In this document: one piece after another, positions 9,125 through 18,010 of the stretch
Layout: each line of letters begins with the position of its first letter
How positions within the stretch are numbered: the stretch's first letter is position 1
Assembly (NCBI GenBank): GCA_013115135.1
Contig: JABANP010000762.1
Span: 1-18,737, forward strand
Direction of reading: 5' to 3'
Origin: Perkinsus olseni
Taxonomy: Eukaryota > Perkinsozoa > Perkinsida > Perkinsidae
DNA: 18,737 nt
The notes under the pieces: generated by a model
The model's database searches: none
What the model was told of the DNA's origin: nothing
Seen by the model: the letters and a program-made list of their open reading frames with translations, nothing else
Position numbers and translations under genes: made by a program

Positions 9125-11691
9125 TCATGCCCAGGTGTCTGTAAAGTAACGGCCTTCCTTCTTCACTCTGTTCAGCTCCACCTCACCGCCCGGGGATAGC
9201 TCACAGAGGGTCTGCCACACTTGCATTGGCATGGGATGGCTCTTCCCACCTAGAATCAGCTTCGTTCGGCTACGCTCACTCAGCACTGCTGCCGGGTCCA
9301 GGGCCCACTTCAATACGTCTTGGATCCAGGTCTTCCTGCCCATCAAACGGTCAGGTAGGGCGTCCTTGCCGAGGTCAGTGAAGCAGCAGCCTCCGGTGCT
9401 GTCGGAGTTGGAGAGATCAACCACTGCTTGCTCGTCTGGTCGGCTCCAGGCTGCCACCACTCGGATGAGGTCGGGGTTTTCGTCGACGATTGCACGCCAC
9501 TCCTCGGCAAAGAGGGAGTCCTGCCCGGGGTGCCGGTGGCCGAGAACGACGTCAATACGACCGAGGAAGGAATTACGATCCTGAGCCTCCCAGATTTGGA
9601 GGAGACGCTTTTGGACGAGGGCCCTGATAGGTGCTACACCGGTGCCAGCCGCCATGAGGAACAGCGGAGTCCGTGGATCGTCCACGCCACTATTCTCGAG
9701 GGTCTGACCCCGCGCAAGTTCGACCCTCACACAGTCTCCTTTTCCAAGCTGCGTCAAATACGTACTCGCCAGCCCAGCCTTCACCCTCTGTAGGGGAGTA
9801 GTCCGCGTGACCCTCCCAACGCACAGTTCAAACTCCAGGCCCTCTAGTGCCGCCTTCGATCGAGCCATCGGCATCGCCCGCCAGAAGGCATGAAGATCCG
9901 GACAGCTTGCCAGGGAGTAGCTGCGAGGGGCTATCGGGGGGATGAGCTCCAACAACCTCTCCAAAGGGACGCTGACGTGACGGAAGTCCCAAAGGACGTC
10001 AGCGTAGGACATCTGCTCGGCCTCGCAGTACTCGTACCGCTTGTTCTTCCCATCGGGAGTACGTGAACCGAATTCTACCAGCTTATCACGGAGGAGCTCC
10101 ATTTCCTCATAAATCTTGCTATCCTTGCATTGCCTCAACGCTTCGTCTGCCAGCTCCCCCATAACAGAGAAGAAATACCTCCCGGGGATGGCGGTGATGT
10201 CAAGATACTTCGAGAAGAGCTCCCCCAACTGAATAGCTTGACCGCAGGGCATCCTCCGGCCCAGGTCCCTCGACGCGAACCGGGGCTCCACCACCACAAC
10301 GTCGGTCAAGTGACGGCCCAGAGTGCCCTCAACGAAGGCCTTCACGACGCTCGCGTCGACTACCGGCCAAACCTTGCACACGTCGCCTGGCTTGTAGTCC
10401 CACCCAGCTCCAGCCGGCATGAAAAAACGCATAAGATGGATCGCCTCCTTCTCCGCCCGGGAGGGGGTGAGGCACTTCCGCCATAAGACAGTAGCGTGGC
10501 TATGACGCTGGTCGTCCTGTTGCCCGACAGTACTTCCGCTGCAGGCCCGCACCTTGTACAGGGTCTTCTCCAAAGGCTGTCGCTTGCGTGATGCGCTGGT
10601 GGGGTCGACTGAGGGAGGAGGAGTTTCGTCAGACGACCGGGCGAAGGGTGGTACCTCCCAATAGCTCGCCCACCCACGGGTCGAATTCCTGCTCATAGCC
10701 GAAGTCGTGCTGATCATCCCCGCATCCCAGGCGATGTATCATACTACAGCCAAGATGCTTCAGCATGCCGTACAGCCTTCGGGAGACCACATTGTAGTAC
10801 TTGTACCTGCGGAGACGATTCATTACGGTAAGCAGCACTCGAGAGAGGGCAGCCGCCCCTCCTTGTCTCCAGCCGAAGTGCGCAAATAATTAAATGGTAA
10901 TACCACACCTTCCTCACATCCTATACGCACCGAGCGTTGCGAGGTACACTAACTCATGACTTAGTCGTCGTATTGATGATTATAGTGGCTCATTCCTTTG
11001 CCTGGCATTCATAACCAATCGTCCCCTTCCCCTAGGTGATGTGATAACAATACACGCCATCACCGCCGTTGGATCAGTGCGCAGGGCGGCTGGGCAAAGC
11101 TGGGTGAGGACGCCGTTTTTGCTAAGTTGGCTGCCCCTCGGGGATGCGTAATCCCTCTCGCAACACCTCAAGCATTAGTCCGCGAGTCCTTCCTCTCGAG
11201 ACTTCCCTAATGGCCGAGTCAACCCTAGTGGAAGCCTCAAACGAGTTCATTTTCCTTCCCATCTTCCACTAGCCATTACCCCGTACTACTTGCTATCACC
11301 GAGGCCAAAGACAGCACAGTCCGGCTTGTGCCGGGCACCATCCACGCCCCCTCGCGCCACAAGCCCTTTCAGCTTCCTCCAAAACATCGCCATGTTCTCT
11401 GGACAGTCGCCCTGCCCGGTAGTCGACACTATAAAGATCACCTAACCAATGGGCCGTGACAACGACTCGGGGCCCTCCTCACAGCACTACCGTCTTCTTC
11501 TCCTTTCCATCGAAAACCTCCTCGAAAGGGGCAGCGTCCAACGCCTGAGGGCCGCTGAATTGGACCGTGTGGTACTTACAGGCCTTTAGCTCTCGCCACA
11601 GGTCGAATGCAGCCTCCTCCGCTCGACCGCTAGCCGAGCCGTAATAGACGTAAACCTTCTGTCGAGAGGGAAGCCTCCCTGAATTTGCCAT
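9125..11691 (-). CDS. NDOR1: NADPH-dependent diflavin oxidoreductase (NDOR1 / Tah18)
   Basis: NDOR1/Tah18 passes electrons from NADPH through FAD and FMN to the anamorsin/Dre2 Fe-S protein at the start of cytosolic iron-sulfur assembly. Four exons (11491-11691, 11290-11441, 10655-10806, 9125-10608) join in phase into 662 residues; the family is about 600-620. The flavodoxin domain shows VYYGSASGRAEEA (FMN phosphate loop, near residue 20), STTGQGDCPEN and GLGDSKYKYYN. The linker and FAD domain carry YEYCEAEQMSYADVLWDF and PRSYSLAS (near 400). The NADPH domain has AAGTGVAPIRAL (near 490) and ends in FTDTWA, the aromatic/TWA terminus typical of NDOR1 and its relatives. Introns are 49, 483 and 46 bp; the 483-bp one is about ten times the local norm. 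There is no N-terminal membrane anchor, which separates it from cytochrome P450 reductase. Confidence 0.95.
10807..11289 (-). other. Long (483-bp) intron of NDOR1, content unknown
   Basis: The FMN-domain protein sequence is continuous across it (GLGDSK joined to YKYYN), with GTAGTA donor and CTCCGCAG acceptor, so it is an intron. I find no coding stretch, tRNA or convincing snoRNA boxes in either strand. A short GC-rich hairpin (CCCC-GA-GGGG) lies near 11133-11142. Confidence 0.6.
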
Positions 11692-12360
11692 CTATCGTAT
11701 TCACAACTAACAGCAACACGCTTGGTTCAATATTCATCTCCTAGTGGGTAACAAGGGTGTCACACTTTCCGAATCGATCGCAGTCCGGACCAGCTCCCGT
11801 CAAGGACTATCATCGCCCATAGCCTCCCACTTTTCTCCTTAAACGGCGGACGGATGTTTGGAACGACCGCTGGTCCTCTTTTCCCACTCGAGACGGCTGC
11901 CAGTACTGCTAGCTCAGAGTGATTTCAAATCGGTATGTTCAACGCCTACGGGTCGATAGTGACATCAGGTGCAAGAGGTTACGAGGACATATTCGAGAAA
12001 CCTTCAATAGAATGAGGCCAGAGAGGACCGCTATCCGGGATCATTCAACCGAACACTCAAAAGAGCATCAGGAACAACTACCGGTTCAGCCCTATTTAAG
12101 GCGGCATATTGCGTTAGCTCAGAGTAAAGTTAAGTCAATAGTAGCGTACCCGAGCAGCAATTGGCCAGCTACGAGTCGACGAACTACTTCAGAAAAAAAG
12201 GAACGTTGGGTCATCATCGCTATTAACGACGTGTTACTAGCGGTACTGCTATTACAGTAGAGCTGCGTTGTTGTGTTATTCCCTGTCCCAGAATCTCGAG
12301 GCTGCCGCTGCGACGGTTGGGGAAGTGTGTGATTGCAGCGTTATTAGTGTTGAGCTTGTA
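11692..12360. promoter_or_regulatory. Divergent intergenic region (669 bp)
   Basis: It lies between the NDOR1 start (-) and the small membrane-protein start (+), the only divergent pair here, so promoters for both should lie in it. Open frames inside have poor composition and no recognisable domain. I see no TATA-type box or repeat I would defend. A pyrimidine-rich stretch ending CCCTGTCCCAG at 12280-12290 could be a splice acceptor in the plus-strand gene's leader. Confidence 0.4.
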
Positions 12361-12788
12361 ATGGGAGGCAGACGTCTGCTCCACGGCAACTACTTCACAC
12401 GTTACCTTTTTGGATCGCTCGCGGTCCTCTGGATTGCTGAGTATGCTGCTGCCTGTCAATACGGGGTACTAGAAGGCTCGATGAGATCACGTCTCATGTT
12501 GACCTACTTTGTATCTTGCATGGTCGACCTTCAGATACCGCGCCATCGTAATCCCAACTGGATGTGGTCTTGGTGGCTTGAGAAGCAGAATCAGATTAAG
12601 AACGTAATTCCATCGTCGCCGACAACCTTCCTTGTCATGTGCCATCTTCAACCTATTCTGCCATGTACCATCTTTAGGGTGAGATTCCCGCCAACACTCC
12701 GGGCTATGCCATGGTCAAGTGGAACAACGAGGCTGAGCAGAGGTGGCTCAAGACACTCAACGTGGCTCAACGTTCCTTTCCGATGTGA
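12361..12788 (+). CDS. Small probable membrane protein, unrecognised
   Basis: I cannot name the family. Exon one is 12361-12603 and exon two 12678-12788, joined in phase 0 across a 74-bp intron (GTAATT...CTTTAG), giving 117 residues. A further in-frame GT-AG segment of 69 bp (12466-12534) may also be an intron, which would give 94 residues. The product starts MGGRRLLHGNYFTRY, continues into a hydrophobic span (YLFGSLAVLWIAEYAAACQYG), then a Trp-rich patch (NPNWMWSWWLEKQNQIKN) and a short charged end (MVKWNNEAEQRWLKTLNV). Size, one span and a Trp/Arg-rich tail are what one sees in small mitochondrial inner-membrane subunits, but that is only an analogy. The stop lies 8 bp from the end of the convergent minus-strand gene. 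Confidence 0.55.
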
Positions 12789-12796
12789 AAAAACCT

Positions 12797-13839
12797 CTAC
12801 CAATCGGAGATGTAATTTCTGTCATATATAGAAACGCTCTTTCCACTATAACTCATTCCTCCCTCACTACTACCAGTAGCAGCATTCCTCCCCATTTCCG
12901 TTACACTGGCCAGCAGCTGCTCCGGTAGTCCACTGCCCGACCCAGGCAGCATCAGCCTTGACGACCCCCCGCTGATGACCGAAGACAGCGACGGCCTGCT
13001 CCTGGTGGACATTCAGAAACATACTGGAGAGCTCATCCACCGGCGAACTCCACACAAGTTCGGACGAAAACAGAAACTCATGAGAACTCACAAACCGAAT
13101 TTGAAGATTCTTCTTCTGACGGTTGGGAGCGACTCCCCGTCATCCCCGAGGACCTCTGCATTCTCCTCAACTTCTTGCCGATTCTTCATCTCCTCCAGCC
13201 GACTTTGAAGAGCTTCTGAAGACACTAAGAAATGTGTCGCGATATCGGGGGAAGCGATACCTCCAAAGGGCTGAGGACGAAACCCTCTCACCGCACTGAC
13301 GTCGGCACTCCAGAGTATTGATGGCAGCTGCCGTTGAAAAAGGAACATACCCAACACCAGTCGGGCACTGAGATGGGAGATGCTACCACGAATAGTAGCT
13401 AAGAACAGCACATCGACTCGTGTAAGAGAGAAGATTATAATCAATAGGGCGGCCTCTGCTGTAACAATGGCAAGATAATGCATGAGCAGGAGATACGGAT
13501 ACTATCCCTCCCCGTTATTACTGCACTGGTCCCAAGTCGGCTACGATGATGCCGGCATCCAAGGCCACAGGAGGGCTGACGCCATAGTGACCTCCACTGG
13601 TAGCTAGATGGTATCTCAAAGGACAAGCACGTCTATCATACCTCAACCTATCGAATACTACAATCGCTCATCATAAATGATATGAGCCGCTGGATCCTTC
13701 AACTCGGGGGCATCGATGGCCAGACCGATGGTAAGGGTGTCGATGAGGCTCCGAGCCAGCCACGGGGATCGATCTTTGGTTCCCAATAGATGCCAGGAGT
13801 GTAACTGAAACGCCTTAAATGCACCGGGGTGAAAGCGAC
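12797..13839 (-). CDS. Unrecognised membrane protein, 5' end not located
   Basis: Six exons join in phase: 13662-13839, 13545-13596, 13412-13501, 13292-13367, 13092-13224 and 12797-13001, with GT-AG introns of 65, 43, 44, 67 and 90 bp. Reading in order: FHPGAFKAFQLHSWHLLG, an IDTLTIGLAIDAPELKDPA segment, GGHYGVSPPVALDAG, one strong membrane span (YLLLMHYLAIVTAEAALLII), CPTGVGYVPFSTAAAINTLE, a charged helix (SRLEEMKNRQEVEENAEV) and a Ser/Gly-rich tail ending in IYDRNYISDW. Exon one starts mid-codon, so at least one more exon lies upstream; I could not place it. The last intron (GTGAGT donor) is optional: without it the protein stops at 13088. I recognise no family. Confidence 0.5.
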
Positions 13840-14012
13840 CTGTCAATTCGTGAATTTACGGGATGATAATGACAGAGAATATTCGAAGTCGGAGTCCGCG
13901 AGTCATATTGGGGAAACACCTCACATTTTTCCCAAGTACATCCCCCTTGCGGCTCACACAACAATAATTAGTGATCGTGGGAAGCAAGAAAACGTTGCGT
14001 GCGAGGCAGCAA
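13840..14012. other. Gap without assignable gene
   Basis: It should contain the missing 5' exon(s) of the minus-strand membrane protein gene, since exon 13662-13839 begins mid-codon. Several GT donors exist but none gives a convincing in-phase exon. Nothing else is seen. Confidence 0.3.
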
Positions 14013-14378
14013 CTAGGCTCCGACGGCTATGACAGTCGCTCCCATCCTTTTCAAGTCAGTCTTTCCTTGCCGGATTCGGACACTGAAGACCTCCTCTACG
14101 CAGCTGATGACATCTTTTTTTTGTGATGCGAAGAGCTCGCCGGGGCGTAAGCACGCGGCGACACCCAAAAATAATGCCGCTGTGCTTTGCCGTCTCTTCC
14201 CGACCGGGGTGTTAACAGAGCAGCATTCCTGAGCTGTTCGGAGGTCAAGGTCAGTGCTTGCTTGGGCTCTCCCCCACCGCCGACTCGTCTCACCGCTTGC
14301 TAAGCCAGTCTTAAAATCGGCGCCTCCGGTCGTGTCACCCATGACTACCTTGGTGCTGTACTCGCATGAGCGGGTCAT
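14013..14378 (-). pseudogene. Decayed tyrosine recombinase-like fragment
   Basis: Two overlapping minus-strand frames together resemble the front of a tyrosine-recombinase (phage integrase-type) catalytic domain. One frame gives an ALTLTSEQLRNAALLTP helix; the frame must then change near 14230 to continue with GKRRQSTAALFLG, VAACLRPGELFASQKKDV and a VRIRQGKTDLKR strand. In this family a Leu-Arg-x-x-Glu-Leu motif carries the first catalytic Arg, followed by a K-T-bearing beta hairpin, and that order is seen. The downstream H-x-x-R and Tyr are not found before a stop at 14013. It therefore looks like a frameshifted, truncated copy, perhaps from a Crypton- or DIRS/Ngaro-type element. The similarity is short and judged by eye. 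Confidence 0.4.
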
Positions 14379-14703
14379 AATGAGCCCGGATCCTCGAAGA
14401 TTACAACGAGATAGCAGAAATTCAGCGTACTAACGGACCCCTGACGATCCTCCGTCATATTTGTTCGCATCCCCTCATATGCCACCATCTGCATCCGCAG
14501 GTGCAGCGCCACCATCTCATTTCCTTGCAGTATTAACAACGTGTAGACAAGTATTCGGTTATGAAACTGAGTTATAGCGGAATTGATATCACCACTATAC
14601 TGAATCAATAGCTTTCCTCTAGAGACACCATCAACTTCGGCGGCACGTATGCGCATACCACACTGCACGCGTATACAAGGCAGAACTCGGCAGTCAGTGC
14701 GCA
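14379..14703 (-). other. Region downstream of the integrase; possible small ORF or LTR
   Basis: A 109-codon minus-strand frame begins at an ATG overlapping the integrase stop (ATGA) and runs to 14375. It has a short hydrophobic stretch (ILVYTLLIL) but no recognisable domain. The 3' LTR of the retroelement should begin somewhere here, but the matching upstream LTR is outside the window, so its edge cannot be set. Confidence 0.3.
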
Positions 14704-15583
14704 TCAATCCTCAATACGCCCCCTCTGCCCCGACAGTTGAGGGTGGTGCAATATCGGCACAACATTATAATGATGGTGTTCAGCCTCAGAACCATCGGTA
14801 AGGGTAATACGCAGCCTTCGGCCCTCATCCATGACATCCTTAACGTGACCAAGACGATAACCAGGACTGAGCTTCTTTTCGGGATGATAGATCAATACCG
14901 GATCACCAGCCCTAGGCTTCAACACCTTACCTTTCGGACTCTGATATCCCATCGTCCGTGCGACAGCCATCCTCATGTCGCGGAACATCTCAGTCAAGAA
15001 ATAACTCCGCACTGCTACGATGCGGCGAGAAATAGGCAGAGTAGAAGTACCAGGAGCTAGTACACAGCCTCGTTTACGGGTGAATCCTCGAGCAAGAGAA
15101 TCAGGAGTGACCACAATCAACTCACCATTAGGTTCATCGGAGTGATCATAGTCCAACGGGCGAGTATTCAACAAGAAAGTCACCTCTCGGCAGATGTCCT
15201 CGAGGTCAATCTCATCCTTCCGGCGTGGACGTCGGCGACCAACGAATCCAGCTTGGCTTCTCAGCAAAGTCTTTGCCATCTTCAGGCCAAGCCCATGCAT
15301 ACGCTCTCCGCCCCCACTGCGCCATGGAGCACGGACAGGGAGCAACGCCACGGACCCGTTTAGCAATCTGGAGACTTCTCGGCCGAAACGACTGCTGCGA
15401 AAGTAGGATGCGTTATCGCACCACAGCTTCAACAATCCTCCCTGTTCCGTCTGCACTCGAACGAGAGAATTCAGCAGATCATTAGTAGTCTCCCCGGTCG
15501 GAACCCAAGTGGAGTGGAAGGTATGCAAGCAGTAAACGGTCAGCACTTTAGTAGAACCGGACCAACCGGGTAAATGTACTTTG
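14704..15583 (-). CDS. Pol fragment: integrase catalytic core and C-terminal domain
   Basis: Integrase inserts the element's cDNA into the genome. This segment holds the second catalytic Asp in LWCDNASYF (codon at 15415-15417) and the Glu in GGGERMHGL (codon at 15304-15306), 36 residues apart, close to the D-x35-E spacing. Next comes INTRPL-type FLLNTRPLDY, then a beta-rich tail: AGDPVLIYHPEKKLSPGYRLGHVKDV and a strand leading to VVPI, as in the DUF5641 region after BEL/Pao integrases. It ends at a TGA at 14704. Its 5' boundary is the insertion junction at 15583/15584. The frame is continuous with the 18005-18737 segment once the insertion and one target-site copy are removed. Confidence 0.82.
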
Positions 15584-15589
15584 TCAACG
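15584..15589. repeat. Target-site duplication, left copy (TCAACG)
   Basis: It is identical to 18005-18010 and directly abuts the TG end of the insertion. Confidence 0.7.
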
Positions 15590-16171
15590 TGTGTTGAACT
15601 CTGTTGTGATTTCTGCTAGTCTTTCTCAACTGGGTTGGGAAAGTTTCGTTTTCGGATAATATTGTCCCGCAGAATAGTTAGAAAAGTAGACCACCGTAGG
15701 TTGTTGTCCTTGTTCAACACCCTGGTTGTATTTTTACCGTCATGAGTGCTTCTCTTGTTTAATTTGTTGCGTTGTGCTGTGATCCTGTGTTTTTTAATCT
15801 GCTTCGTGTTCCGTTTTCACTGAAACGTGCTTCCTGAACGCAACGTTATTGTTACCGATCAGTCGGTTAATCTTCTTCGTAGCAACAAACGACTAGTTTC
15901 TCGGTCAATGCCTGCTAGCCTAGCAGTTCTAGGTTTTCGCCATGACTGGAGGGACTCTTACCAAGAGAGGCGGTGTAAATAGAATCCTTCTATGAGCGTG
16001 TCGAGCTTTCTGGCTCTCAGAGGCTCTGAGTCAGAGCGTTTCATTCTGCTGAGAGTCTATTGAAGGGATTCTCAATGATGCGACGTTCTTGAGGCACTTT
16101 TCAAGCTTTGAATTTCAATGTATCAACAGTACTGTTATAGATGATTTGAGCAGCGATTCAAGGGCGTACAC

Positions 16172-16702
16172 ATGGTCATATCCCGCTTGTCCGATCAAGC
16201 CTCAAGCGAGATCGAGCCTTCACATCAGCTACCAAATGTACAACCCCCACCAAGGGAAGTGAACGGGACTGCAGGAATTGTGACTAACGGATCAGGACAA
16301 GAGAGCCCCTTTGATGTACTGATTGCGGATGGCAGCAAACGCAAACGTAGGAGGCCTTCTCATAAGGCTTATGACATAAGCCCCCAGCGCTCAAGCGAGC
16401 GAAGACTGATGTGACACCGCTACTTCCAACGAGGTCAGTGGCCGAAACCTTCTGCACGAACCAGAGCGGAAGCTCATCTTCCAGTGCATCCGTTGCTGAT
16501 CCAGGCTGGATCCTCCAGCTGTTGGCTCGCATCTTGATCTCCCTCCAGGCGTGGGGGCAACTCTCTCCAAGAGCGTCTAGTTTCCTGACTTATCACCACC
16601 GATGTAATGAAACGCTACGAATTCATGCGTCATGGCACGGTTTTATGCAGGTCCTCGGCGCGATATGGATTCGAGTGGCTAATTGAGTGACTGATTCACT
16701 GG
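16172..16702 (+). other. Possible short coding remnants inside the insertion
   Basis: A plus-strand frame from an ATG at 16172 to 16414 encodes an 80-residue polar peptide with a basic, NLS-like run (SKRKRRRPSHKA). It is followed by a second frame to 16686 and an overlapping short frame that starts at an ATG near 16606. None matches a family I know, and gag-type zinc knuckles are absent. They could be the gag remnant of the inserted element or chance frames. Confidence 0.25.
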
Positions 16703-17202
16703 ACTGATTTAACCGCAAATATTAGAAGTTATAACTCGGAACTAGCTCTCAAGGTGCGTCGCTGCAGCAATGGCGCAGGACTCCAACAAGCTGTTGGTAA
16801 CAACTGCTTGCGACTCGTAGCTGTCGTTAACAACTACTTAACTTTCTACATTCCGCTGTTTCTATTGCAAATATCAGCCGTGCGGTTCAGTGGTACGTGA
16901 GCTGTAGTCTGCTCAGCGTGTTTCTCTGCGCAGCAGTTTTGCGTAAGTAAGTCACTAAGAGTGGCAAGATCAAACCTTGAAGGTTTCGGGGAATTTCGGG
17001 ATGGTCTGCCAGACCAGGTCTGGGGCCTGATATACAACAGATCTGGTTGGAAGTTAGAAGTAAAAGCTCTCGTGCCATTCATCTGTATATTCTTCGTCAG
17101 CGCCGCTGACTCAGCGGGATTTTTCCACAAGGATACACCCTGACCGTCAGGGCCTGAAACCCTCAGCCTGAAGCGGAATATCACAACGGACGTCGCAATC
17201 TG

Positions 17203-17217
17203 GTACCCTAAGGGTAC
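17203..17217. repeat. Palindrome GTACCC-TAA-GGGTAC
   Basis: Perfect 6-bp arms around TAA inside the insertion; function unknown. Confidence 0.6.
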
Positions 17218-17429
17218 TACCCTTCACAGTGTGAAGTTCGGATCAATATCAAGTTTGCGCCAAACTGTTTGGCCGTGATCCAATTCTCCTGTATTCTCGG
17301 TGCCGCGATCGGAATACTTCCACTACAGCATTGGGGCATTCTTTGACCGGACGCTGCCATGAAATCTCAGGATGAAACTCTGGAAACTCGACGGGAATCT
17401 GAACGACACTGGGGCAAGGTATCATGACA

Positions 17430-17445
17430 TGTTGGGAATGTTCAC
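17430..17445 (+). repeat. 16-nt direct repeat, copy 1
   Basis: TGTTGGGAATGTTCAC, identical to 17974-17989, 544 bp upstream of that copy within the insertion. Confidence 0.8.
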
Positions 17446-17973
17446 AATCTGTTGGTTTTGTACCGGGCGATGTTCCATATTCTTTGTAGCAGTTGAGGTT
17501 GCAGCACCAAAGCTGTTGGAAATCTCCTGCTTTCCGTTTATTATGACTCGGAACAGCTGAAATAGCTCTCTGAGTTGTTGAAAATGCCCCCCTTTATTTG
17601 TGAGAGTCACTTGATTTATTTGTGCAAGATCTGATCATTGCAAACTCTCTCACAAGCTCGTCTGTATACTCGAGTTTCCTCCTACATAAATCAAACACCG
17701 GTTTTCAAATTAGCTGGGTAGAAACTCGACTACCTGATAGTGCAAAACCCAACCATGAATGGTTTCAACACAACGCATGATTGACAAAACGCAACAGATG
17801 TTGGCATTGTCAAGGTCAATTCCCAACTACTTCGGGTGAGAGCTATCCCAACACACGCGAGTTTAAATTCTCAATCAAAAAACTGTAAAAGCCCTATAGT
17901 TGTTCGAAAAGAACGACGGATGTTGTAATTTCCACGGTCGTGTTCCACTTGCCCGAGCTGTTGACGTTCTGCC

Positions 17974-17989
17974 TGTTGGGAATGTTCAC
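17974..17989 (+). repeat. 16-nt direct repeat, copy 2 (near the insertion end)
   Basis: Identical to 17430-17445; it ends 15 bp before the CA end of the insertion, so it may mark an older internal boundary. Confidence 0.8.
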
Positions 17990-18004
17990 TCACCCCTGAG
18001 AACA

Positions 18005-18010
18005 TCAACG
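18005..18010. repeat. Target-site duplication, right copy (TCAACG)
   Basis: It is identical to 15584-15589, directly abuts the CA end of the insertion, and lies in the codons of the first integrase Asp. Confidence 0.7.

Larger units (their letters stand above)
15590..18004. mobile_element. 2,415-bp nested insertion with TG...CA ends
   Basis: The plus strand begins TGTGTTGAACTC and ends CTGAGAACA, with a TCAACG duplication on both sides. Excision leaves the host integrase reading frame exact. TG...CA ends with a short duplication are typical of LTR integration, so a long solo LTR or a small non-autonomous LTR element is the simplest reading. I find no terminal direct repeats, so paired LTRs are not shown. 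Inside, 15590-16170 is AT-richer with no gene, 16172-16705 has short plus-strand frames, and 16706-18004 has no convincing ORF. A 16-nt direct repeat occurs at 17430 and 17974. Confidence 0.72.

Noticed and set aside
9231..9793. Plus-strand ORFs opposite NDOR1
   Set aside because: They are shadows of a long, clearly conserved minus-strand exon.
10980..11171. Coding or C/D snoRNA content in the long NDOR1 intron
   Set aside because: The frame has poor composition, and C/D boxes do not pair up with flanking stems.
11919..12260. 113-codon plus-strand ORF in the divergent gap
   Set aside because: Arg/Thr/Ser-rich, no domain, no splice context linking it to the downstream gene; likely chance.
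12747..12755. GGCTCAAG resembling the end of a dinoflagellate-type spliced leader
   Set aside because: Only the last bases match, and it lies in a coding exon with no leader sequence before it.
14737..15485. Plus-strand ORFs opposite the integrase
   Set aside because: Antisense shadows of the integrase core; no independent domain.
15590..18004. Complete LTR retrotransposon with two LTRs
   Set aside because: I looked for a direct repeat of either end within the segment and found none longer than 16 nt, and no reverse transcriptase.
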